Positions 14,100 through 27,699 of a DNA stretch of 64,000 nt are shown piece by piece. Origin of the DNA: Cranoglanis bouderius (taxonomy: Eukaryota > Chordata > Actinopteri > Siluriformes > Cranoglanididae); the NCBI GenBank assembly GCA_023630585.1, contig CM042548.1, positions 17,942,027-18,006,026 of the forward strand. Reading direction: 5' to 3'. Under the pieces are notes generated by a model. That model had not been told where the DNA came from. It searched no databases and worked only from the letters and a program-made list of their open reading frames with translations. Made by a program: the position numbers and the translations under genes. How positions within the stretch are numbered: position 1 is the first letter of the stretch; each line of letters begins with the position of its first letter.

Positions 14100-14269
14100 T
14101 TGGCATGTGGCTTGCCAAAGAGTGAATGGGAGCTTTGTATCCATGCTCTTTTTACTGGAGATATTATACAGCCATCAAAACGGTCATGCTCATGCAGGTA
14201 AGTCTATCCCATGAGGGGCACCACTGGCAGGTCTGCTTAATGGTGTTACACTGGTGTTCACTCATGCAG

Positions 14270-14458
14270 ACACTGGATGAGGCCTCACTCAAACCGGCAG
14301 AGATGGCCATCGCACGGATGGTGCTGGAGCAGTTATGGCCTGACTTCCAACTGGAACCTCAGAGTAGGTCCAATGTCACCATCCTTGCTTTGGCTGAAGC
14401 CATCCAGCTGACCAAGAACTACAAGTCCCAGAGAGCTCCGAAACCCTACCCACCCTGA
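14270..14458 (+). pseudogene. Gag (SCAN-like) remnant of gypsy-like element
   Basis: The reading frame ends at a stop at 14,456-14,458. It contains MVLEQLWPDF and ALAEAIQLTKNYK, similar in order and spacing to the SCAN-like gag region of certain vertebrate gypsy elements. The match is partial and rests on position just upstream of the RT fragment. It could be unrelated; confidence is modest. Confidence 0.45.
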
Positions 14459-15025
14459 GAATGCCACTGACCAGCACCCCTCCAAAAGAAAGGGCTTTTG
14501 GGGCTGCAGTGAAGCCTTGGAAAATTCAGGCTGCAAGCAGGCCTTTAACCCCCAAAGCCTGATTCAAGACAAGGTATTGGAAAGGTGTTGGGAGTTGAAG
14601 GTGAGGTGTATTCATGGTTCAAGACCATAACAGACAGGTGGCAGTTAGTCCTCACCTTTCCCACCCAGTAATTTTGGAATGACCAGTGTTGTTCAGTTAC
14701 CAGCAGACTGGGTGGATCCTGGCAAGTAAAGCAGTGTGAGGTTTTCACAGCTTTAACAGCAGACACACTTCCTGGTATGCTGCATGACTGTGACCAAGCA
14801 AGGGTGAGGGACAAGACTGGCTCCAGCAGAGACCCATGTGTGTGTTGGACGTGATTAAAAGATACTGGGATGATGGCTCAGTACCCAAAAATTTAGACTC
14901 AGTACTACCTCGACCTCTAGCTCAAAATTACTTGACAAGTGGCAAGAACCGTTTAAGGTCACAGTTTGTGTATATTCAACCATGCATTTGACCCAGGGCC
15001 ATTGGCAGATTCATCACGCTCCAAG

Positions 15026-16110
15026 GATAAAATGACTTTCTCCACCCTGTTCTGTTCATACCTGTTTGTCATGCTTCCACTTGGTCTTTTCAGAGCACCA
15101 GCTATGTTTCAACAACTGTTGGACTGGGTGCTACTGAGTGCTGAGGCCTCACAGTGCATATGCTGTTGGGTATAGGGCTACAACTAACAATTATTTTGAT
15201 AAATCGTTTAATCTGTCGATTATTTCTTCGATTAATCGATTAGTTGGATTAAATGGCCAATTTTTTTTTTCTGTATATTTCACATTATGACCAATGTTGT
15301 CCTTCAAACATTGTGCAAATTGAAGGTGTATATGAAAAAGGTATTAAATGTATCTATGTGGGCTATGCTATACAATGTGCAAATTCATTCATTGAAGTTT
15401 AAGGGAGACTCACTTACTGTCAGGGCGAGCCTTTATGTAAAATGGAAATACTGGCGTGAATTTCTAACATTTACAGATAAGGATATAAACATAAAAATGA
15501 CATTTCTGCGCTGAAGAAAACACGTCTGGAAAACATTAAACAGCACACGCATCTGTCGCAGCATATGACACCACAAGCCACGTTAATACACTTACAAATT
15601 AGTTTGAAATGCTTAATATAAAACACTCATATTTTGGACAACCTGGACTGTGCACTTTTCCCGCAGCAGCTCACTCTGTGACCTCCGCTGTTTTTCAGAT
15701 GTGTTTTATTCATAGAAATGTGTATTTCACCATTGTGAAGTGACTTCACTGACGGGTGTTATCCCCAGTGACGTCACAGACCCAACTAATCGATAATGAA
15801 ATTCGTTGTCGATTATTTGAATTACCGATTCTTGCAGCCCTAGCTGCGTATTTAGAGGACATAATCATGTACAGTAACAATTAGCAGCAGATAGGAGGGC
15901 AGTCCTAAAGGTTTTGAGACAAGCTGACCTCACAGTGTACCTGGTGAAATGTGCATTTGGATCGGGAGATACGGTATCTGGCCTTCCACTTGGGTTAGGG
16001 GTGGATGCTTCCCCAAATGAGACTATTGTGATTGTGGACTCCCTGCGACCAAGACCAAAAAAGGAGGTGAGGCAGTTCCTGGGGATGGCTGGGGATATTG
16101 TTTCATGCCT
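15026..16110 (+). pseudogene. Reverse transcriptase remnant interrupted by a MITE
   Basis: The first part (about 15,028-15,172) carries the conserved FxxLPFGLxxAPxxFQ-like block as VMLPLGLFRAPAMFQQ. The second part starts at 15,843 with the YLED catalytic block and continues to the KKEVRQFLGMAG block at about 16,060-16,090. These are hallmark Ty3/gypsy pol segments. The hAT-like MITE at 15,173-15,842 inserted immediately before the catalytic box, and other frameshifts and stops are present. No activity is possible. Confidence 0.75.
15173..15842. mobile_element. hAT-like MITE with TAGGGCTRCAA ends, inside gypsy RT
   Basis: The ends are tagggctacaacta and (inverted) ttgcagccctag. Flanking octamers are gttgggta on the left and gctgcgta on the right, a 6/8 match consistent with a diverged 8-bp hAT target duplication. 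Subterminal blocks are rich in the palindromic atcgattaatcgat motif and are related to the left end of the element at 16,765. It has no transposase ORF. It is about 670 bp long and non-autonomous. Confidence 0.75.
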
Positions 16111-16196
16111 AATCATTTGGACATCATTAGCCCTACATTTTTTGACCAACATATGTAAATCAAATATGCCAGTGGAACCTCTGGACTAGGCATGGG

Positions 16197-16764
16197 CCCA
16201 GGAAAAATGTAGCTTTCACTAACTTAAGGGGGTCCTCAGCATCATTCCCTCACACAAGTAGCATGTGGTGTATTGTACGTTAATATTTTATTCCTCTGAC
16301 TATTGCTCTTCTGTAGTCACCTTATTATATTGCACAGAACTTCCACAACCCTACTGTTATGCACAGGCAAATACACTGCTTTTGGTCCTGACATCACATA
16401 CTTTTTCCTGACATCACATACGCTCACCTATTGGCTATAGAGCATTGCACAAAAGCTGAACTTAACCCTGTGCGTGGACCTCTTAAATTCAGTTTTGCAT
16501 TGTTCTCATCTGTGTCTGTACCCACCACTGAACTCGGCTGTGTTTGTACCATGAATCCTATTGAAGATGTTTTTAAACTGCAGTTTGAAATTGAGTGTTT
16601 GAAATGGACACTAAACTTTGATCACTACATAAATGACCCCTATTAGATTTGTCATGGTAGTGGAATTTAATCCAAGTGATATTGGTGAAATATTGTTATA
16701 CATGAGCTGCTACACACTGTGTATTAGAAGCTGCCATATAAGAAAAAAATATTAATCATTATAC
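16197..16764. other. Unassigned DNA between two hAT-like elements
   Basis: It may include more of the gypsy-like remnant, but no block is recognisable. A short repeated phrase, tcctgacatcacatac, occurs twice in tandem at about 16,386-16,422. Confidence 0.35.
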
Positions 16765-17476
16765 CAGAGCTGCAACAACGAATCGATAATAATCGATTAT
16801 GAAAATCGTTGTCAACGATCTCGTTATCGATTAGTTGGTCTGTGCACGGCTCGGGGAACATTTACTCATTGAGTTACTTATGTTCCGAAAACATGCATCG
16901 GAGAGTGCAGACTAAAGTTGTGTACCAAATGCTGTACTATACGTTTACACTGTGCACTATACACTCTACCGTCTAGTGTATGAATTTTAGAAGGGTAGTA
17001 TAATCTCAAATGGAACACTAGCGGTTTTTTACTGACCGGAAGTGTAAGCCGTTTCCCCAGTTGATGGCACATGACGTCAAACGCACATAATGCGACGCCT
17101 CTAGCTTTAGTGGGGTACCCGGAGTCGACGAAAATAAATTTCTTTAGTTCACCGTTTGTGTCAACGTTACCTTTTATACCTAACATGACCCAAGTCACCA
17201 TCAGACGGAGGCGTAATCACCAAGTGACAGCGGAAAAGTGTGCGCCCCAGGTCCCCTAAGGCAGGGGAGCATTTTATATGAAATTCTGCGAAGAAGATCA
17301 AACTTTACAAAGCAGAGATTGTGTAGCACGGAAGCACGACAGTGATGCACAAGCACAAACTTATGTTTATATCCAAAATATTACATGGTCTGCAAGGTTT
17401 TCGAGAAACTGGTGTGAGCTGCTTAAAAGGTTTAGTTAATTCATGTTTATTGTCATGATTTGCTGTATTTGTAAGC

Positions 17477-19285
<1,809 letters not shown>

Positions 19286-19299
19286 TAGTTGCAGCCCTA

Positions 19300-20724
19300 C
19301 ATTATAACAGTTAATTCTGGTCCAGTGATTTGATTGGATGAGCGGTGTTCCAAGAGTGATTATATTTAGTACTTGGACGTTTCACTGTTTGTATCACTCT
19401 GCTTGTCCTTGTTCGGTCCATAAAACTCTATTTCATAGTTTGAAAAGTGAGTGTAGCTTCTTTTGGATCTATTTCCGCTAGCAGAGCAAAAATAAACAGC
19501 ACATTGGGCCATATAGTGTCCAAAATGTCACTTAAGTTCTTGAACTGCTGTATAAAAGCAACATCGCACACACAATTGTGCGGTCAATACTGAATATCGG
19601 TATGGCTGCTTAAATGTCGACTGATATAATAGATCTAATAAAACACTCGGCTGAATTCAGCACTATCAAGCTACAACATACATGACCCACTTAACACGTT
19701 TCTTAAGCCACAAAAACAGGAAATTATTCTCTTTAACTGTGCATTGTGATGTATATAGTATATCACAATGAAATTCAAGCTGGCTGGTTGATTGTTGACC
19801 GAGTGGCGAGTGTTGGGTGCTGTTGGATCAGGTGTGTGAGACACGGCAGCTCTAGACTGCAGTGTTTTGAATTCCCCACTACGTGTTATTGTCTGACTTG
19901 TTATGCAGTACAACAGCTTGTTCGCAAAGAGATAAAGAGGAACAGACGAGTTGGAATAGTAGCGAAGAATAATACAAGTGATAGAAGAAATGAGGAACAA
20001 GGAAGAGAAGTGATGGATTTCCCCTCTTTACTATTCAAATGTACACGTTTATGTACATGTTTACGTACACAAAATTCATTTTAGTAGGTTGATGACAAAA
20101 CAGATGACAAAACAGCTGTAAATTGCTAAAAGAGAATAAATTGGAGAAACTGACAAATGCATATTTAAATCCTTCTTATAAAAGGGTTATTCACAAAAGA
20201 AATAAAAATAATGTATGAAAACCTTGGGGGTTGGGGGAGATGCATTTCTGTCGGTGTATTCAGGGTGCGGCTCAGGACTCATTGTGAAAGCTGGCTAGAG
20301 TTTCAAAATGCTGACTGATGCCGATTCTGTTAGTTTCCATTTTCTGAACATGAACTGAAACACTACTCACTGCTCTTGCATCAGCTGTGGTAAAAAACCA
20401 CCACCGATAAATAATAGATGAGAACAGTACAATAAAGCACAACACATAAATCTGGTTGTAGTGGAAGCGGATTATCATTTGTGGTCAAATTTGAGTTACG
20501 TGCGCATAGTGAGCAGCTAATACCAAAATTAATACCGCACACTGTTATTCACACCTCAAGCATTACTACAGACTTGCATGCTAAACTGAAAGTTTTTCTT
20601 GTGCGCTATTGTCTCAAGTGAGCAGAGGTACCTGTCTGAAAGTTTGATGTAACCAAAATATCTTGCCCTGAAATTCATGCTTTTGTAAATGCACAGAAGA
20701 AAAAACTATGGAATACAATTCAAG
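19300..20724. other. Intronic DNA, nothing recognised
   Basis: Short ORFs of about 110 codons on both strands near 19.7-20.1 kb overlap each other and match no family I know. I do not call a gene. Confidence 0.4.
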
Positions 20725-21490
20725 GGAAATATTCAGTACATAAATATGATGCTATTAATTAATTGTATTGTTCCGGTAAAGTTCACAAAAAGGAATTTTA
20801 ACATGTAAGCATGTGGTTTTTTTCTAGCCAAGCACACCAACTTAACCAAAACATGGGCATTATTTTATTTATTACATAAAATCAATAAATACAGCATTCA
20901 TCACTGTTGCCTTAGCTTGACACTTTGTTGCCATTGTACTTCTAGGTACTTCTAGCTCATCATACAAAAAAGGATGTGCTGGATCAAGTGCTATTTTATA
21001 AGGAGCTGACTAATGAGGTAGAAGCTGTACTGTAAAATTAATACAAATGTGCAGTGATGTAATAAATACAATTACAACTACTCATGCATCAATACAATGA
21101 CAATAATCTGGACTTCTTTTAAATGTTCAGTTCAATGCTGGTGATTGTCTCATTTTATATACATCATTGTATAATTTTTTTCTTTTTATTTATATTTATT
21201 TTTAAATTGTCACTTGCTTTTACAGTATGTTACACATCATATTGCAGCTGACAGCATTTCTTCTGCCCGAATCGCCAGATACTTCTTTACTTTTTATTTT
21301 ATTTACTTTAAAGAAAATAACAGACTTGGCAACTTCCACTAAAATTAAACTCTGGCAACCTGAAGTACATGCAGGTTATTTTAATAATCTGAATTAGATC
21401 AACAGAAACTCAAATTTAAGCATTTGCACAAGCAGACTCTGAATGGCGAAATTCCCTTGCGTAAATGTTGATGTATCTTTCGAGCTTCGG
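20725..21490 (+). repeat. Divergent dispersed repeat, copy B
   Basis: This shares ordered blocks with 1,555-2,432, such as aaggatgtgctggatcaagt, attttataagg and tctgaatggcgaaa. It lacks the (TA)n tract of copy A. It has no ORF. It also contains the 'ctggcaacctgaa' phrase seen near 3.8-4.0 kb. Confidence 0.5.
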
Positions 21491-22461
21491 TCGCCAACTA
21501 TGTTGTATTACCTATGTAGTCCATTATATGCTCAATACAATGCCATGATTCAGCCACAGAAACACTATAACCCTAAATAAGTTCTTTAAAAAAAGATTAC
21601 TTTTAATGTTTTTAGATTTTGTTCATTTTATATTTACTTAAGACAGATACATTGAGAAATAAATTAATTTCACATAAACTGAGAAAGAATTTAAAAAAAA
21701 TTTTTTTTTTAAATATGTGGAAGCAATATTTCCACCTAATGAAATTTACTGCACCACTCAACACCGTTCCAAAAGAGGGTTTGTTAAAAAAAAAAGAAAA
21801 AAGATGATTCACAGACTGGACAAGATGTATGCGATACAGTCTCTCACAATTTTTCAGGTTGTCTTCTAAAGGGCTATTCGGACAGGACCAGTTTTATATG
21901 ATAAGGTGGGGGTAATGTAATTATTACCAGAGCTTCTCTGTGATTTTAAATCCCGTGCGAACTGGTCATGTCAGTTATTTTTCCGCATTTTTTCTGGACT
22001 GCGTGTTCCCATGCCGGTGAATATTACAGCGTTTTTTTAACTTCTTTAAAACGGCCCGTAAAAATAACCCCAGCTTAAACTATTCCCATGCGAATTAACC
22101 TTAAGCTGTACACTAATGGCATTTTTACATATGCATATCTGGAGAACTCTGGTGGGCTTATGGTTCATTTAGGTACACAAGAACACAGCAAACACATTTG
22201 AGTGTGTATTACAGCAGCTGATCTCTAATGCAGTTTGACTGCAGTGAGAAAGCAATTCCAGCCTGAATCAACCCAACTACAGGAAGTGAACCAAACATGG
22301 AGCGTATTTTGGGTTGCGGGTTAGAGGTTTGCATCAGGACTGGGAATCCCATCAAAAAAAAAGAAAAAGAGAGAAGGGGGGGAAAAAAAAAAAAAAAAAA
22401 ACACACACACACACGAGTGAACGGTTTTTGCTTTCACACAGACAAAACAGGCGGTCACATA
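21491..22461. other. Intronic DNA with purine-rich/CA tract
   Basis: No gene seen. A GA/poly-A tract followed by (CA)n lies at about 22,353-22,415. The 21,865-22,110 part has the feel of a degraded MITE but I could not define ends. Confidence 0.35.
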
Positions 22462-23735
22462 CAGTCCCCTCCAAAAATATTCAAATGGCAAGGCTGAAGA
22501 CATCTGGGTTTTAGATCAAAAGATGAATACGAGTTGATCAGAATTTCATCTTTCATTTCCTGACATTTAAATCTACATGTGTTAAACAACTTGTTTGCCA
22601 ACTTTTGTCTTAACCCACCTACTTTTCAAGTGATCAAAAATGTTGGAACATATGACTGGTGTTTCTTGCCACCCAGGGCAGCCCTGTTAGATTGATTGTT
22701 TAAACAATTAATAGCTCTGAATGTCTGCTCTTGGTTTGAGCCCTGGTCTTTGCCTGTGAAGACTGCATTTGATGTTAAAAAGGATAAACCAACATGAAGA
22801 CCAGAGAGCTGTCAATGAGAGATAAGCAAGCCATTTTGAAGCTGAGAAAAGATAGAAAATCGATCAGAGCCATTGCAGAAGCACTAGACATAGCCAATGC
22901 AACAATTTAGAAAAAGCCACTGGTGTACTAACAACCAGACAAGAAAAACAACAGAATTTGAAGAAAATATTGTGAGAACTATGAAAACCCCAAAACAACC
23001 TCCACGGGGCAGGGGTGAAGGTATCACAATCCACTGTTCGAAGAAGACTTTATGAACAGAAATGTAGAGGGCACACCACAAGATGCAGACCACTCATCAG
23101 CAGTAAGAATCTGAAGGCCAGATCGGAATTTGCAAAGAAATACAGAGAAGAGCCACAAGTTCTGGAACCAAGATTAACTTCTACCAAAGTGTGGAGAAAG
23201 GAAGAATCTGCTCATGATCCAAAACATACAAGCTCATCGGTCAAGCACAATGGAGGCAGTGTCATGGCCTGGGCTTGCATGGCTGCTTCTAGAACAGGCT
23301 CACTAATCTTTATTGATTATGTAACCCATGATGGTAGCAGCAGAATGAATTCAGAGATCTACAGAAACATTGTCTGCCAATTTATAGAAAAATGCATCCA
23401 ATCTGATTGGGAGGAACTTCAGTATGTAGCAAGACAATGACCAAAAGCACACTGCCAACACAATGCAACAGTTTGGTGATGACAGTGGGTCTCCAGGTTG
23501 ATGCAGTGATTGCAAGCAAGGGATATGCAACAAATATTAACTGTTATTTACGTTAAGACCATCTGTTCCAATTCTTTTGCTCAGCAAAAATTGGGTGGTC
23601 TGGAACCAAAGATGCCACGATCCAAGTTATTTAACACATTTAGATTTAAATATCAGAAATTGAAAGCTGAAGTTCTGATCTATAGTCTCCTTCATCTTTT
23701 GATCTCAAACCCAAATGTCTTCATTGAACAGCAAA
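22462..23735 (+). mobile_element. Tc1 remnant, family with CAGTCCCCTCCAAAAATATT end (copy 1)
   Basis: The left terminus follows a TA and is intact. The right arm keeps only its inner part: cttcatcttttgatctcaaa near 23,691 is the inverse of the left subterminal block, and the outermost bases are lost. A plus-strand transposase pseudogene fills the middle. A second copy on the opposite strand lies at about 61,655-63,075. Confidence 0.8.
22794..23540 (+). pseudogene. Tc1-like transposase pseudogene
   Basis: The start is visible at 22,794 (MKTRELSMRDKQAILKL...). Stops and frameshifts follow in the HTH region, then a long open piece at 23,015-23,440 (KVSQSTVRRRLYEQ, NGGSVMAWACMAASRTGSL, GSSRMNSEIYRN). 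Two deletions removed catalytic blocks. One is the WSDE-type first Asp region, between TSTKVWRKEE and its neighbours. The other is the whole [12 protein letters not shown] third-residue region, just after the remnant of the second Asp block. The copy is dead. Confidence 0.8.
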
Positions 23736-23814
23736 AACCACTTTCCAACTACTTTCAGAAGGGACTGTATGAAGCTCATGTAGGGGGGGCTTGGGAATAA
23801 TGAATTGAATGATG

Positions 23815-23960
23815 AATTTATTCATTCATCCTTAGTAACTGCTTTGTCCTGGTTTTGCGTCATTGTGGTTTGAATTATTAATTTGTTTATATTTTGAGAA
23901 ACAGAACCAACTACGTTCTATAGAAAATATCGCAAGCAGGTACAAACAAAATGAATTGCA
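23815..23960 (+). repeat. Short interspersed repeat (attcattcatccttagtaac type)
   Basis: It begins with an attcattcatcc phrase, followed by ttagtaactgctttgtcctgg and aacagaaccaactac. The same ordered blocks recur at 49,598-49,715, and the head also recurs near 59,665. It resembles common fish SINE/LINE-tail sequence, but the family is not assigned. Confidence 0.5.
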
Positions 23961-24384
23961 ATTGAAAAACTATTTTTCAACTCAAGCTCAACAAGTTCAA
24001 TGCTGACCGCCCAACAGATGTCATGTAAACTATTCATTCATTATTCAGGATTTATCCGCCCCCCCCCCCAATATAAATTATTCACAATAATATTTTTTCA
24101 AAGCAATAAAAAGATGTTTCAACAATCACTTTCAATGTAAACATCTTCCATTTTGTAGTGTCCGTCACTTTACATTTTTAAGAGTCTTGAATTCTTTTGA
24201 GTTTTAAGAGGCAGCTTGTTAGTGTCTGTCATGGACATGTTCCACTAGAACTTTGTGTAAAACAAACATAAGGCCACCTCTCCAGTACAGCAGTGAGACA
24301 CATACTGTAACAGAACGTGTTTATTCTCAGTTTATTCAAGCAAAACGTTTTCTCAGATTTATTTCTGAAAATGTGAGAAATATA

Positions 24385-25913
24385 CAGTGGGTATAGAAAA
24401 GAATCACCCCCCTTTAAAATAATCACATTTGATGAACACAGTTTTTGTTTTATTCAGCTGTATTTACTCAGTGCAACTTATAATATCCAAGTGAAAGATA
24501 CAATACCAACATGTCAGAAAAATAAACAAATAAATAAAAAAAACAGAATCAGCGAGTTGGAAAAAGGATCACCCCCTCCTAAAATGACTTGTAAACTCAA
24601 TAAGGTGTAGCTAACCACCTTCTCAATGGCACACAAAGCCATTTGACTTTCAACTGTGATCAGCTGTGGTCATTTTGATTAGCTCAGCATGAAAAGAGCT
24701 TTCCTGGAGCTTTTCAGTCCTTGGTAGTGCAACTGAAGCAAACAATCAACTATGGGTGGCAAGGCACTGACAAAAGATCTCCGGGATAAAGTTGTGGACA
24801 GGCAGAAGTCAGGAGATGGATACAAAAAAAATTTTCAAAGGCTTCATCAATGCCTAGAAGCACAGTGAAGTCTATTATTAAGAAGTGGAAGGTATTTGGT
24901 ACAACACAGACCCTCCCTGGATCAGGATGTCGCTCCAAACTGTATGAAAGAGCCAGGAGGAAACTGATCAGAGAGGCTGCTAAGAGGCCTACAGCAACTC
25001 TGAAGCAGTTGCAGGAATTTATGACGAAGAGTGGTCATTATGTGCATGTGACAACAAGATCACAAATTCTCCATAAATGTGGCTTGTATGGGAGGGTTGC
25101 AAGAAAAAAGCCACTCCTCAAGAAAAGGCCACATGCAGTCACGACTGAGCTTTGCCAAAACGCACCTTGAAGCTTCAGGTCAGATGAGACTAAAATTGAA
25201 TTATTTGGTCTCAACACCAAACGATATGTCTGGCGGAAATCCAATACAGCTCACCATCCAAATAACACCATTCCTACAGTAAAGCATGGAGGTGGTAATA
25301 TCCTGTTATGGGGGTGTTTCTCTGCAGCAGGGACTGGAGCACTTGTCAGGATAGAAGGAAAATGGATGGGGTGAAATACCGTCAAATTCTTGAGGTAAAT
25401 CTGCTGCCCTCTGCCAGAAAGTTGTCAATGGGAAGAAAGTTTACCTTCCAACATGACAATGACCCAAAGCACACAGCAAAACTGACCACACAGTGGTTGA
25501 AGGAGAAAAAGGTGAATGTCCTTGCATGGCCTAGTCAAAGCCCAGACTTAAACCCCATCGAAAATCTGTGGAATGACTTGAAGACTGCAGTCCACAGTCA
25601 CCATCAAATTTAACTGAACTTGAGCAGTTCTGCAAAGAAGAGTGGGCAAATATTGCAAAGTCTAGATGTGCAAAGTTAGTAGAGACATATCCCAACAGAC
25701 TAAAGGCTGTAATTAAAGCAAAAGGTGGTTCAACAAAATGGGGGTCGATCCTTTTTCCAACTCAGTAAATCTGTTTTTTATTTTTTTTCCTGACATGTTG
25801 GTGTTATATCTTTCATGTGGATAAAACAAAAACTGTGTCCATCTTCATTTCAGGCTGAAAAGCAACAAAATGTGATTATTTTAAAGGGGGGTGATTCTTT
25901 TTTATACACACTG
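24385..25913 (+). mobile_element. Tc1 element, family with CAGTGGGTATAGAAAAGA ends (copy 1)
   Basis: It is bounded by CAGTGGGTATAGAAAAGAAT on the left and its inverse (attcttttttatacacactg) on the right, with TA on both sides. The 1,529-bp element carries a plus-strand transposase pseudogene. The sister copy is at 46,232-47,856, with the same layout and high similarity by eye. Confidence 0.9.
24752..25768 (+). pseudogene. Tc1-like transposase pseudogene (copy 1)
   Basis: The ATG at 24,752 opens MGGKALTKDLRDKVVDRQKSG. The frame is lost at a homopolymer (A8T4) near 24,823-24,835 and resumes from 24,850 with [14 protein letters not shown] (HTH). A deletion near 25,160 removes the segment between the HTH and the SDETKI block compared with copy 2. 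The second-Asp block ([10 protein letters not shown]) and [11 protein letters not shown] are intact at 25,446-25,575. The C-terminus ends KAKGGSTKWGSILFPTQ. With several lesions it is non-functional, although all catalytic blocks can be seen. Confidence 0.88.
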
Positions 25914-26223
25914 TAGATATGAAAAGCTAAATGCCTAACTCAGGAAAGAGAGACTTAGATTGCATCACCATCTTGATGGGGGCAACTTTCAAGATTGAGT
26001 CCACCGAGTAGAATTTTTTAAACCATAAATACCAAGACAAAGAGCACAAAACAAAACAAGACCTCAGAAGGCTCAAACCATACATGCGTGTTTGTTTTGA
26101 GAGGTTTCATGTGGCAGGTATTTTCACATTATTCACTTAATGACTAAAAGTACACAAAACATTAATTTTTTAAAAGCTGGTAAATGACCATGCTATATAG
26201 GCAAGATAACACACTCACTATAT
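25914..26223. other. Intronic DNA, nothing recognised
   Basis: About 310 bp between a Tc1 element and a hAT MITE. No ORF or repeat was noticed. Confidence 0.4.
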
Positions 26224-26609
26224 CAGTGGTCACCAACCTTCTTCCTTGAGATCTACCTTCCTGCAGGTTGTGTCTCCAACCAAAATCCAACACACCTGTT
26301 TTAGTTGAACAAGAACTTCTTAAGGCAATGATTAGATGGTCAGGTGGGCACGATTATGGTTGGAGCTAAAGTCTTCAGGAAGTTCGGTAGCTCAGTGGTT
26401 AACACGTTGGGCTACTGATCGGATGGTCGAGAGTTCAAATCCCAGCACTGCCAAGCCGCCACTGTTGGGCCCTTGAGCAAGGCCCTTAACCCTCAATTGC
26501 TCAGATGTATAAATGAAATAAATGTAAGTCGCTCTGGATAAGGCCGTCTGCCAAATGCCATAAATGTAAATGTAAGTTAGATCTCCAGGAACAGGGTTGA
26601 TGACCACTG
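26224..26609. mobile_element. hAT-type MITE with perfect 8-bp target duplication
   Basis: The ends cagtggtcaccaacc and (inverted) ggttgatgaccactg form the terminal inverted repeat. The eight bases on each side are identical (cactatat). The body is largely palindromic, with gagatctacc.tcctgcaggt-type blocks and their inverse. A SINE at 26,385-26,573 interrupts the right arm. Without it the element is about 195 bp. There is no ORF. Confidence 0.9.
26385..26573 (+). mobile_element. tRNA-derived SINE nested in the MITE
   Basis: The head resembles a tRNA with pol III A box (tagctcagtggtt) and B box (gagttcaaatccc). The tail has the conserved fish motif gtcgctctggataaggccgtctgccaaatg followed by short (taaatg) repeats, as in SINEs mobilised by L2-type LINEs. 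The flanking 5-bp aagtt on both sides is a plausible target duplication. It is non-coding and not a functional tRNA gene. Confidence 0.85.
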
Positions 26610-27699
26610 CACTATATAAACATTGACCAGAACATACCAAAAATCACATACTGCCCAGTTGTCCACTTCAGTGTGAGTGTAAATTTAGCATAAATTTACA
26701 TGAACTTACTTGGATGTGCTCCTTGATATAAAAACATTTACCATTGTGATGTGCACGAAAGTTGGCCTGTTTTTCCATTTCATTTCATAGTCATTCACGT
26801 GCAGTGATGCATTCACGGTTTCACCAGCTTGCCCTTGTTTTTTCAAGTGATTGATGTCCCTGCATCATATTCATTATAGCAGACAATCACAACTTTGATC
26901 ATGTGACATCACCACTAGTCTTCCGCTCTTTTCATGTCAACATGCTGCTAACTGGTTTTAATGACACAATAGCGAGCTGGGTAGCTTATTGTCTGGGTCA
27001 AACCAGTATTGTATGCCAAGAAGTATGTTAAGCAGAATAAGTGAAAAGAAAAGCTAGTGTTAATGTCAAGTCAGGATTCCAACCCTGATCAGGTTTAACT
27101 TGGCAAATTCACAACATGCACGTCTTCTTTATTCAGTAGGACCAAAACAAGATCATTTATATTCTGCCATGTCCTGAAAGTCATTATGTCTATGACGTGA
27201 ATTAGAGCTGATGAAGGTACTGAAAGGAGCCAAAATATGTTAATCATAGTTAAAAGCTATGAAACACTCACAAACTACTGAAGCCGTCTTATTATGATGA
27301 GACACATACTGCTTAGTTTCCTCTACGTTATAGAAAGTACTAAATTACAATGTTTTTAAATGATAGACAATTAAATATGACTTGTAGAAACATTTTTTTA
27401 ATGTGGGTACTCGTTTTATATTTTCAAGAAAATGTGCTTCCTTTGAAACTTGATCAGTGCAGGTAAATAGAAAAATATCTAGGTTGAGAATTTAAATATG
27501 GTTTTGCTCCTGTGCTCACTATCTGATCATAATATACAAAGCAAACCTTACAAAACAGTTACACCTTTGAGTCTTCAAAGTGCTGTGACGCAAATCATAC
27601 TGTGGTAAACCACAAATGTGCTGCAAGTGCCTAATAGCACGAAGGCTGCAGACAATCACCCATCACTGCAGCCACGAAATAAACTTTTATTAGAATATA
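26610..27699. other. Intronic DNA, nothing recognised
   Basis: AT-rich, with no ORF of note, no repeat ends seen and no splice-flanked coding block recognised. Confidence 0.4.

Larger units (their letters stand above)
14100..16196 (+). mobile_element. Degraded Ty3/gypsy-like retrotransposon remnant
   Basis: Three plus-strand pieces appear in retroelement order. At 14,270-14,455 there is a gag-like piece resembling the SCAN-type gag region (MARMVLEQLWPDF, then LALAEAIQLTKNY in that order). At about 15,028-15,165 there is a reverse-transcriptase piece (TFSTLFCSYLFVMLPLGLF, then APAMFQQLLD). Past a MITE insertion, 15,843-16,110 holds the YLEDI catalytic block and a KKEVRQFLGMAG connection block. 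Frames shift and stop between pieces, and no LTRs were identified. It is an old, dead copy. Confidence 0.7.

Noticed and set aside
16878..17201. 107-codon minus-strand ORF inside the hAT-like element
   Set aside because: No hAT transposase motif is present; it overlaps the non-coding arm of a MITE-like element.
19746..20084. 112-codon plus-strand ORF
   Set aside because: An overlapping frame of similar length exists on the other strand, with no recognisable domain; most likely chance.
26391..26435. tRNA-like sequence with good A and B boxes
   Set aside because: It is the head of a SINE (conserved SINE tail and target duplication follow), not a functional tRNA gene.
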